DNA of 23,398 nt from an uncultured Methanomassiliicoccales archaeon (GTDB taxonomy: Archaea > Thermoplasmatota > Thermoplasmata > Methanomassiliicoccales > Methanomethylophilaceae). The stretch lies in the NCBI GenBank assembly GCA_934702355.1, contig CAKUXX010000015.1, positions 1 to 23,398 on the forward strand, read 5' to 3'. The notes under the pieces are model-generated. The model was not told where the DNA came from. It searched no databases and saw nothing but the letters and a program-made list of their open reading frames with translations. The position numbers and the translations under genes are program-made. Shown in pieces: positions 1-6,686 of the stretch (the first letter of the stretch is position 1; the number at the start of each line of letters is the position of its first letter).

Positions 1-38
1 TACCACGCTGATGTGTTCTACATCGCTCATAACTGTAC

Positions 39-851
39 ATGAACATCATTCTATTTAGTTATGTCAATGACTATATATCCAAGACGAATGCCTCTTCGGC
101 CTATGCCGCGGTCGCATCCGCCCTGAACGATGATGTGTGCAACACATTCCGTTCGGAGGTCATGAGAAGGATAGTGATATTGGACGGCGGGCCGGAATCG
201 CTGGTACAGCGCTCCTGCGACTACATCTCGGAGAACGATGTAGCCAAGAGGTACGCCATGCAGGCCCTCAGAACTGCTGACATGGGGATATCCGACTATC
301 ATTCCGTGGACAGGGAGGTCCCCGCCTCCGCATTGGGCAGCATATCCGCATCATCGCAGGGCATGATGCCGGGAAAGGTCCGCGTAAGGGAGATCTATCT
401 GAGACACGACCACATCACAGATGGCGTAGATGAGGAGAATGCCGTGTTCCCCATCGAGATAGAATCGTCCGGGACCAAGGCCATGTTCGGGATGAGCGGC
501 CCACTGGTGGATGTGCTTCTGAACGGCGGCGTGCTGGTCGTGGACGAATTCGGCTCGGATCTCCACCCTCTGATAACCAGATGGATCGCGGGACAGTTCT
601 CCAATGGATCCAACCCCAACCATGCGCAGCTTATAGCGAATACCCATGAGATCAGCCTCATGGACACCGACGAGCTTGTCAGACGCGATCAAATATGGTT
701 CGTTAACAAAGACCGGAAGTACGGCAACTCGGATCTGTACAGCCTCTCGGACTTCAAGGACGTCAGGAAGATCAAGAGCATAGACAAGGCATATCTGGCC
801 GGCAGATTCGATGCGATCCCGTCCATACGCGCCCGCGACGTGATAGAATGA
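39..851 (+). pseudogene. C-terminal half of an ABC-type AAA ATPase (AAA_21/COG1106-like), lacking Walker A
   Basis: The 270-residue frame carries the back half of an ABC-type ATPase. A signature-like ESSGTKAMF lies near residue 141, Walker B LVVDEFGSDLHP near 167, and an H-loop-like ANTHEISLMD near 193. This is the layout of AAA_21/COG1106 ATPases, often found in phage-defence or overcoming-type gene pairs. Family members have a Walker A lysine near the N-terminus, which is absent here. The frame is closed upstream by TAA at 30-32, and another frame ends at TGA 40-42, overlapping the ATG as ATGA. Either the ATPase is frameshifted, with its N-terminal half left of the window, or the gene is split in two. 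ATP hydrolysis by this piece alone is unlikely. The domain assignment is fairly sure; the pseudogene status is inferred. Confidence 0.6.
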
Positions 852-880
852 TGAGCGGGAACTTCTCGGATCCATTATCA

Positions 881-920
881 TGAAAATATTACGTAAATGC
901 ACGCAAGTTTTTCAAAATTT
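881..920. repeat. 40-bp direct repeat, left copy, in front of the first DUF4143 ATPase
   Basis: This copy matches 2252-2291 at about 34 of 40 positions. The shared core is CGTAAATGCACG followed by AAGTTTTTCA. Both copies begin TGAAAA and contain TTTTTCA, so they are partly self-complementary. This copy ends 38 bp before the ATG at 959 and runs into an AT-rich, TATA-like stretch (about 918-926). It may be an operator or promoter element, or one end of a mobile unit. Confidence 0.75.
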
Positions 921-958
921 TTATTAACCCCGGGCCGCATCCATGAACAGGTGATGAC

Positions 959-2254
959 ATGGTGGTGGAACGTCCCGAATACCTGGAGAAGCTCATTTCC
1001 GCAAAGGACAACGGTCTCGTGAAGGTCGTCACGGGCCTCCGCAGATGCGGAAAGACGTTCCTGGTGAAGGAACTCTACCCCGCATGGCTCCGCGAGCACG
1101 GCGTCCCCGCAGAGAATATCATCTACCTTGCGCTGGACGTCGTCGCGAATGCTACATACCGCAACCCGATTCTCCTCGACGGCTACATCAGGAAAGAGAT
1201 ATCCTCAAGGAACGGAAGATGCTACGTCATCATCGACGAGATACAGTTCTGCGTCTCTGTAGACAACCCTGCATTGCCCGAGAACGTCCGGACCGCCGAC
1301 AACCGCATCACATTCTACGACACGGTCCTCGGACTGATGGACGAATGCGACCTGTACATCACCGGAAGCAACTCGAAGATGCTGTCCAAGGACATCCTGT
1401 CCGGATTCAGGAACAGGGGCCACGATATCAGGGTGCATCCGTTCTCGTTCTCGGAGTTCCACTCTGCCGTCGGCGGGGACAGAAGGGCTGCATGGAGGGA
1501 GTATCTCCATCACGGAGGCATGCCCCTCGTCCTGAAATTCGACGATTCACCGTCCAAGGACACCTATCTCAAGGGCCTCCTGACCGAGACCTATGTGAAG
1601 GACATCCTGGAGCACAACAGGATCGACAGCTCGGAGGATCTGGAGCACCTTCTGGAGGTCATGGCCTCATGTGCAGCCTGCCTGACGAATCCCACAAACA
1701 TCGCGAACACGTATCCGGGCAATTCGATGTCCAGGAACTCGGTGGACCGCTACCTCGGACTGTTCATGGACTCCTTCCTCCTGGAGATGTCCAAAAGGTT
1801 CGACATCAGGGGAAGGAGGTACATCAAAGGTCAGCAGAAGTACTATTTCGAGGACCTCGGGCTGATGAACGCCGTCCTGAACTTCAGGGAGATGAAGATG
1901 TCGGTCCTGATCGAGAATGCCGTCTACAACGAACTCATAGGACGCGGATACAGCGTGGATGTGGGACGCATAGATTACAGGAAACGCGTCGACGGGGTGA
2001 ACACCACCGTGACCCTGGAGACGGATTTCGTTGTGAACAGGTCGTTCGAGAGGACATACATCCAAGTGGCCATAGGCATCGACGACCCGGGCAAACTGGA
2101 GCAGGAGGAGGCATCGCTCATGCGCATAAAGGACGGATTCGGCAAGATGATCCTCGTGGACACCGATGTCCCGGAGCATTTCACTCCGAACGGGATCAGG
2201 GTGATGTCCATACTCGATTTCATGTCTGACAGGGGATGCCTGGAAAAGTTTTGA
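959..2254 (+). CDS. AAA_14/DUF4143 ATPase with PD-(D/E)XK-like C-terminus
   Basis: A 431-residue P-loop ATPase of the AAA_14 plus DUF4143 type, common in anaerobic archaea and gut bacteria. Walker A GLRRCGKT lies at residues 26-33, Walker B YVIIDEIQ at 89-96, and a sensor-like ITGSNSKML near 134-142. The C-terminal nuclease-like fold shows LETDFVV and YIQVA, the variant seen in one subfamily in place of IEVKSG. The family length is usually 400-450 residues, so the gene is complete. Its cellular role is unknown; a DNA-linked, toxin-like or selfish function is often guessed. It stands alone, 107 bp after the broken ATPase. The TGA stop lies within the right copy of a 40-bp repeat whose left copy precedes the gene. 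The start ATG 959 leaves the whole Walker A region in place. Confidence 0.9.
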   Translation: MVVERPEYLEKLISAKDNGLVKVVTGLRRCGKTFLVKELYPAWLREHGVPAENIIYLALDVVANATYRNPILLDGYIRKEISSRNGRCYVIIDEIQFCVSVDNPALPENVRTADNRITFYDTVLGLMDECDLYITGSNSKMLSKDILSGFRNRGHDIRVHPFSFSEFHSAVGGDRRAAWREYLHHGGMPLVLKFDDSPSKDTYLKGLLTETYVKDILEHNRIDSSEDLEHLLEVMASCAACLTNPTNIANTYPGNSMSRNSVDRYLGLFMDSFLLEMSKRFDIRGRRYIKGQQKYYFEDLGLMNAVLNFREMKMSVLIENAVYNELIGRGYSVDVGRIDYRKRVDGVNTTVTLETDFVVNRSFERTYIQVAIGIDDPGKLEQEEASLMRIKDGFGKMILVDTDVPEHFTPNGIRVMSILDFMSDRGCLEKF

Positions 2255-2291
2255 AAAATATGCGTAAATGCACGTAAGTTTTTCAAGATTT
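2252..2291. repeat. 40-bp direct repeat, right copy, in front of the DUF2085 gene
   Basis: This is the second copy of the repeat at 881-920. It begins on the stop codon of the upstream ATPase and ends 41 bp before the next ATG (2333). That spacing is nearly the same as for the left copy (38 bp), which fits a shared cis element. It has perfect outer arms TGAAAAA and TTTTTCA and an inner direct repeat CGTAA-ATGCA-CGTAA. Confidence 0.75.
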
Positions 2292-2332
2292 CAGACAGAC
2301 ACGGTTATCATGGCAGTGGACCATTCCGGACC

Positions 2333-2824
2333 ATGGCCCCGCGGAAGTTCATGTTGACCGTCCTGACGGCCCTTTCGGTCCTGCTGATCCTCAATGTTGC
2401 AGCGCCGCTGATGGCCCCGTACGGCACGTTCACGGGACTTGACGGACTTCCTGCATCCATAGACCACGGGTGGCAGGGCCACGGACCGGCAGGCGTCATG
2501 TACCTTCTGGGGGATGTGTTCTGCCACCAGGAGATGAACAGGTCGTTCATCCTGAACGGTTCGCAGCTCCCAGTATGCATCAGGGACATTGGGATACTGG
2601 CCGGTGCTGTGGCAGGATGTGTTCTCACAGTCCTCCTGATTGACCGCCTCAGAGGGAACAGGGTCCTTGCCATCGGGATCGTACTCACTCTGGTTACAGG
2701 GGTCGAATGGTGTCTCGAAGGGGTCGTCGGGGATATGCCCGCACCAAGGTTCCTATCGGGGATCGTCACGGGTATAGGCGCATCGATCCTCCTCGGATGG
2801 TGGATCGCCAGAGAATATGAGTGA
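2333..2824 (+). CDS. DUF2085 family integral membrane protein
   Basis: A 163-residue protein with about four membrane segments: residues 6-27, 84-105, 112-131 and about 139-158. Between the first two lies the DUF2085 hallmark, VFCHQEMNRSF followed by GSQLPVCIRDIGI, with conserved Cys/His residues facing one side of the membrane. The family has no assigned function; its CHQ/PVC motifs suggest metal or redox binding, which is inference. The start at ATG 2333 is the only one in frame near the family N-terminus. The gene lies 78 bp after the ATPase stop and just downstream of the right 40-bp repeat, so it may share its control. It ends in TGA. Confidence 0.75.
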   Translation: MAPRKFMLTVLTALSVLLILNVAAPLMAPYGTFTGLDGLPASIDHGWQGHGPAGVMYLLGDVFCHQEMNRSFILNGSQLPVCIRDIGILAGAVAGCVLTVLLIDRLRGNRVLAIGIVLTLVTGVEWCLEGVVGDMPAPRFLSGIVTGIGASILLGWWIAREYE

Positions 2825-2989
2825 GGTGGGCAGGCTGAGGCCTGACGACGGCCCGTCCTTTATGTAAATTTGAGGTGCACGGCTTCTAAGAGTGTGCTGA
2901 ACCGGAACGGGACTTACGGTCTACCCTAACCTCGACAGCCCGATTCCCGAACCCTATATTATCATTTTGTAGGACTGTCCAGACAATAA
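2825..2989. other. Intergenic stretch with a weak hairpin
   Basis: No gene is visible between the DUF2085 stop and the palindrome at 2990. A 5-bp stem (CAGGC-TGAG-GCCTG, 2831-2844) directly follows the stop and could contribute to transcript ending, though no clear T-run follows it. A TATA-like CTATATTATC lies near 2963. Confidence 0.3.
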
Positions 2990-3010
2990 ATCCTATTAAA
3001 CAAATAGGAT
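2990..3010. promoter_or_regulatory. Palindrome next to a TATA-like box, candidate operator
   Basis: The perfect 8-bp arms ATCCTATT and AATAGGAT flank AAACA. The right arm runs directly into ATAAATAT (3010-3017), a plausible TATA box about 45 bp upstream of the favoured start at 3060. A repressor bound here would compete with TBP/TFB. The arms are directly visible; the role is inferred. Confidence 0.5.
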
Positions 3011-3059
3011 AAATATGATAATGATAATCCGAGACATAGGACTCGGAGGGATTCGAGGT

Positions 3060-3575
3060 ATGAACGCAGATGAACTAGAAGAATTGGTCATATCCACGGT
3101 TCAGGAAACTCAGGTGAAATTGGGTCCAGCCGACGGTTCAGAATCCCTTTATCTGCCGCTGACAAGCCTGGAACCCGACGGCGATGTCGAAGCCGTGAGA
3201 AAGCTCATGGAGGAATTCCAAAGGAAGGCGGCCCCGCTCCTCGGCAAAGTGGATTACACCATCATGCAGGACAGGGTGAGGATTGTGATCCCAGAGAAAG
3301 GGACCAAATACGTTTTCGGCCTGCCGGTCAGCCCCGTCCTGGTGACGATGGTGGATTCCGTATCGAAGCACCTCTCTTTGGACCAATTGAAGACGCGTTT
3401 GGAATCCGAGTTCGGAGATTGCACATGGAAGGATGTCGACGGAGACGGATTCAGGTGCATAGCATACTTCGACAGGACGGATCCCAATGTGTACTGCATC
3501 GGATCAGAGTGCGGACATCTGATCTATCACAGATTCAACCGCAAGGACTACTCGGAATTCGGATACGGCATGTGA
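3060..3575 (+). CDS. DUF3877-like hypothetical protein
   Basis: A 171-residue soluble protein from ATG 3060. The N-terminal segment VQETQVKLG followed by ESLYLPLTSL resembles the start of DUF3877 proteins of gut anaerobes. The middle part (about residues 55-95) is beta-rich. The C-terminus has DGDGFRCIAYFDR and ends near a Cys-rich YCIGSECGHL. Function is unknown. A longer version from ATG 3015 is possible, but 3060 is better placed: GGAGGG at 3045-3050 lies 9 bp before it, and the TATA-like box at 3010-3017 would put the transcript start between the two ATGs. The gene is monocistronic, ends in TGA and is followed by about 190 bp without genes. The family call is from memory of the motif and is moderate. 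Confidence 0.6.
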   Translation: MNADELEELVISTVQETQVKLGPADGSESLYLPLTSLEPDGDVEAVRKLMEEFQRKAAPLLGKVDYTIMQDRVRIVIPEKGTKYVFGLPVSPVLVTMVDSVSKHLSLDQLKTRLESEFGDCTWKDVDGDGFRCIAYFDRTDPNVYCIGSECGHLIYHRFNRKDYSEFGYGM

Positions 3576-3741
3576 GTTTCGAAATGCATAAATATCAGCA
3601 GCTTTGGTCGAAACATGGTTGGATGCATCATCCTGATTACATCGACCTACGGATAAGACCAAAAACGGTCAATCCGCATCCATCTGGATATGCCCGGACG
3701 ACTCCGCCGATCAGCAGACTAAGATTCGAAGAGTGTCCATT

Positions 3742-3748
3742 TTTATAC
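3742..3748 (+). promoter_or_regulatory. TATA box of the purine permease gene
   Basis: TTTATAC centred about 24 bp upstream of ATG 3769, with no ribosome binding site between them. This is the usual arrangement of a leaderless archaeal transcript. Confidence 0.6.
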
Positions 3749-3768
3749 ACATTGTCAGATAGCAAGCC

Positions 3769-5085
3769 ATGACGTTTTCAGAATCCGTGGACCGTTACTT
3801 CGGTGTCACCGAAAGAGGGTCCAACTTCAAGACGGAGATCTGGGGCGGAATCCTGATTTTCCTTTCCATGAGCTACATCATCGTGGTCAACCCCTCGATG
3901 ATGGCCGTGGCTGGGATGGACAAAGATGCATGCTATGCAGCGACCATCATAATGTCTATCATCGGAACACTTGTGATGGCCCTGTACGCCAAGTATCCTG
4001 TCGCGCAGGCCCCGACCATGGGTGTGAACGCATTCTTCGTTTACAATGTGGTCCTGGGTATGCACTTCACATGGCAGCAGGCCCTTGCCGCAGTGTTCAT
4101 CGCAGGTCTGATCTTCTTCCTCATCTCCATCAGCGGGGTCAGGAAGAGGGTCATCGACAAGATTCCCTCCGGACTCAGGTACGGTATAACGGCCGGTATC
4201 GGATGCTTCATCGTGTTCATCGGTCTGCAGAACGCAGGCCTCATCACCGGAGCAACCACACTTGTGAAACTTGGTGACCTCTCCTCGCCGTCGGTCCTTC
4301 TCGGACTCTTCTGTATCATCCTCACGCTGTTCCTCTATTCCAGGAAAGTGACCGGTGCGGTCATCATCGGTATGATCGTTTCCGCCATTGTCGGAATAAT
4401 CGCAGGCATCATCGATCTGCCCGGAACCATATTCTCGCTTCCGACCACACCCGACTTCGGTGCATTCCTCGACGGATTCACCGCCGATCTTCTGGACTTC
4501 CAGTTCCTGATGATCGTCGTGGCGTTCATCTTCATGCAGTTCTTCGACAGCACAGGAACGCTGATGGCAACCGGCGGAAGGGCCGGCATCATCGATGAGG
4601 ATGGCAACGTCATGTGCGACCGCGCCCTCATCGCGGATGCTACAGCATCCCTGCTCAGCGCCCCCGTGGGTGCCACGCCCACAGGAGCCTATGCCGAGTC
4701 CACAGTCGGAATCGAGGCCGGAGCAAGGACAGGGCTAGCAACACTCGTCGTCGCCCTGATGTTCGTGCTCGCACTCTTCGTCGGACCGCTGTTCGGAGTC
4801 ATAACGTACTCCTGTACGGTCGGAGCCATGTTCATCGTCGGAGCGGCGATGATCGTGTCCCTCAAGAATGTCGAATGGGATGATTGGCCCCAGGCCGTGT
4901 CGGTCCTGTCCACAATCCTGTTCATGATCCTCACCTACTCCATCGCCGACGGTATCGCATTCGGAACACTGTTCTACTGCGTCTGCATGCTCGGTGCGAG
5001 GAAGGGCAGAGAGGTCAGCCCGATCATCTACGGACTGGCGGTCATCTGTCTCATGTACTTCATCGCAGCAGCGGTGGCACTCTGA
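3769..5085 (+). CDS. NCS2/AzgA-type purine (guanine/hypoxanthine) permease
   Basis: A 438-residue membrane transporter that probably imports guanine, hypoxanthine or adenine with protons, feeding purine salvage. It opens with FGVTERGSNFKTEIWGG, typical of AzgA/PbuG proteins. The APTMGVNAFF motif (residues 81-90) corresponds to the conserved APGMGLNAYF of transmembrane segment 3. The substrate-helix region FFDSTGTLMATGG lies near 261-273, and GIEAGARTGLATLV near 315-328 corresponds to the GxAAGGRTGLT motif. Twelve or more hydrophobic segments span the rest. The length is normal for the family and the gene seems intact. It is transcribed alone from a TATA box at 3742-3748 and is followed by a stem-loop at 5094-5116. 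Substrate specificity cannot be read from the sequence. Confidence 0.9.
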   Translation: MTFSESVDRYFGVTERGSNFKTEIWGGILIFLSMSYIIVVNPSMMAVAGMDKDACYAATIIMSIIGTLVMALYAKYPVAQAPTMGVNAFFVYNVVLGMHFTWQQALAAVFIAGLIFFLISISGVRKRVIDKIPSGLRYGITAGIGCFIVFIGLQNAGLITGATTLVKLGDLSSPSVLLGLFCIILTLFLYSRKVTGAVIIGMIVSAIVGIIAGIIDLPGTIFSLPTTPDFGAFLDGFTADLLDFQFLMIVVAFIFMQFFDSTGTLMATGGRAGIIDEDGNVMCDRALIADATASLLSAPVGATPTGAYAESTVGIEAGARTGLATLVVALMFVLALFVGPLFGVITYSCTVGAMFIVGAAMIVSLKNVEWDDWPQAVSVLSTILFMILTYSIADGIAFGTLFYCVCMLGARKGREVSPIIYGLAVICLMYFIAAAVAL

Positions 5086-5093
5086 AACGATGT

Positions 5094-5116
5094 CCGGGGC
5101 GCGAACAGCGTCCCGG
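5094..5116 (+). terminator. Stem-loop terminator after the purine permease
   Basis: The 9-bp arms CCGGGGCGC and GCGTCCCGG pair fully (one G-U) around a GAACA loop, 8 bp after the permease stop. A pyrimidine-rich run ACTTTCTTCATTTG follows. This looks like an intrinsic-type terminator or 3'-end stabiliser. Confidence 0.6.
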
Positions 5117-5190
5117 GCACACTTTCTTCATTTGTCAAATTCTTCATTCTGCCGATCTTCCGATGCCCGCATCGTGGTATGATGATCATC

Positions 5191-5236
5191 ACAATCGCGG
5201 GAACGTCGACTCCAGCCATTTTTACAATTGCGGGAA
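5191..5236. promoter_or_regulatory. Paired direct repeat upstream of the second DUF4143 ATPase
   Basis: ACAAT[CT]GCGGGAA occurs at 5191-5203 and 5224-5236, 33 bp apart (about three helical turns), ending 34 bp before ATG 5271. A diverged inverted copy, CCCGC-ATCGTG, lies at 5166-5176. The layout suggests cooperative binding of a regulator, possibly the ATPase's own or a linked one. Confidence 0.5.
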
Positions 5237-5270
5237 ATGTTAAAGAATAGATCAGAGCCTACATATCGGC

Positions 5271-6599
5271 ATGAGCATCGTGTTCAGACGCAAATTGTAT
5301 GATCAGATGCTGACATGGAAAAAGACCAGCAACGGAAAGACCGCACTCCTAGTGGAAGGTGCTAGAGGAGTGGGAAAGACCACTGTGGTCAACGAGTTTG
5401 CAATGAAAGAATACGGCTCGGCCGTCATCATCGATTTCCGTACACCGTTGAAAGGTACGATCGATCTGTTCGAACACTATCACCACGATGTGAAGCTTCT
5501 GACATCGTCTCTGGCGATGCTGTATGGTGTGGAATTGAGGGAACGCGGCACCTTGTTCGTTTTCGACAATGTCCAACACTATCCGAAGGCCAGACAGCTG
5601 ATCAAATATCTGGTGGCGGACGGCAGATTCGACTATATAGAGACGGGTTCGCTGATATCCGTCAAAGAGAACGTGGGCTCCATCCAGATACCTTCCGAGG
5701 AAGAGACGGTTCAGATGCATCCCATGGACTTCGAGGAATGGCTCTGGGCCAACGGAGACGAGGTCACATCGGACTTCATCCGCAGATGCTTCGAGGAATT
5801 GAAACCCATCGGAAATGTATTGCATAAGGCCATCTTGGAGAAATACAGGACATATATGATGGTCGGCGGAATGCCCCAATCCGTTTCCGCATTCATAGAG
5901 ACCAAGGACTTCGCCCAATGCGAGAAAGCGAAGATGTCCATAATCGACCTGTATCGCCATGAGATGTCCGATATCCCAAGGAACAACGGAATCCATTCTT
6001 TGAGAATATTCGACAAAATCCCGGCCCTGCTGTCCCGCGATTCGAAAGCATTCAGACCGGGTGTGGTCTCCGAAGGAAGCAGCGGCGAGGATTATGCGTA
6101 CAGCTTCATCAGGTTGGACGAATCACGCATCGTCAATCTATGCCGTGAAATCGACGATCCATTCGTTGGAAGCAGATTCAAATGCTATCTTCTGGACACA
6201 GGTCTTCTGATGACATTGGCATCCGATGAGGACGTATCCTGCTTATCAGACGTGCAGATAGAGTTCATCAACGGAAGATTCTCGGGAAACCACGGAATGC
6301 TGTTCGAGAACATGGTCGCCCAGGAGCTGAAGATGAACCACTTCAACCTCCGTTATGCGGAATTCTACGAGAAGGATAGCGACAAGCACCTCCACGAGGT
6401 GGATTTCATCATCCCAAAGGGGAAGAAGATCGTTCCTCTGGAAGTGAAATCGGGGGTTTCCAGCAGGCACAGATCACTGGACATCTTCATGGAACGCTAT
6501 AAGAAACGCATCGACCGCGCCTATGTCATCCATTCGAAGGATCTGAAAGTGAAAGGGGATCTGGTCTACATCCCGATCTACATGACGATGTTCATCTGA
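5271..6599 (+). CDS. AAA_14/DUF4143 ATPase with intact PD-(D/E)XK motif but altered Walker B
   Basis: A 442-residue protein of the AAA_14 plus DUF4143 type. Walker A is GARGVGKTT (residues 30-38). Walker B reads LFVFDNVQ (95-102), where the family has FDEVQ, so the catalytic glutamate is an asparagine. A GSLISV sensor segment lies near 126-131 and the family motif MHPMDFEEWLW near 147-157. The C-terminal nuclease core shows EVDFII (D378) and PLEVKSG (E391, K393), so the metal-binding residues are kept. The tail ends LVYIPIYMTMFI, typical of the subfamily. ATP binding without efficient hydrolysis is one reading. The gene is alone, behind paired repeats, and ends 87 bp before the convergent nrdJ stop. 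Function of the family is unknown. Confidence 0.88.
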   Translation: MSIVFRRKLYDQMLTWKKTSNGKTALLVEGARGVGKTTVVNEFAMKEYGSAVIIDFRTPLKGTIDLFEHYHHDVKLLTSSLAMLYGVELRERGTLFVFDNVQHYPKARQLIKYLVADGRFDYIETGSLISVKENVGSIQIPSEEETVQMHPMDFEEWLWANGDEVTSDFIRRCFEELKPIGNVLHKAILEKYRTYMMVGGMPQSVSAFIETKDFAQCEKAKMSIIDLYRHEMSDIPRNNGIHSLRIFDKIPALLSRDSKAFRPGVVSEGSSGEDYAYSFIRLDESRIVNLCREIDDPFVGSRFKCYLLDTGLLMTLASDEDVSCLSDVQIEFINGRFSGNHGMLFENMVAQELKMNHFNLRYAEFYEKDSDKHLHEVDFIIPKGKKIVPLEVKSGVSSRHRSLDIFMERYKKRIDRAYVIHSKDLKVKGDLVYIPIYMTMFI

Positions 6600-6686
6600 T
6601 TCTGAAAAAAGACGAACCGTCCTTACAAAAGGAAAACGTTGGGCCGGACCCTTCACGGATCCGACCCGATGAAACTGTTTGTGCGA

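Noticed and set aside
1045..2229. A 394-codon open frame overlapping the first DUF4143 ATPase in another frame
   Set aside because: Arg/His/Pro-rich composition and no domain; the overlapping frame has clear Walker motifs.
3576..3768. A purine-responsive riboswitch before the purine permease
   Set aside because: The TATA box lies about 24 bp before the ATG, so the mRNA seems leaderless. The region has only a small GTTTCG/CGAAAC inverted repeat (3576-3614) and no aptamer pattern that I recognise.
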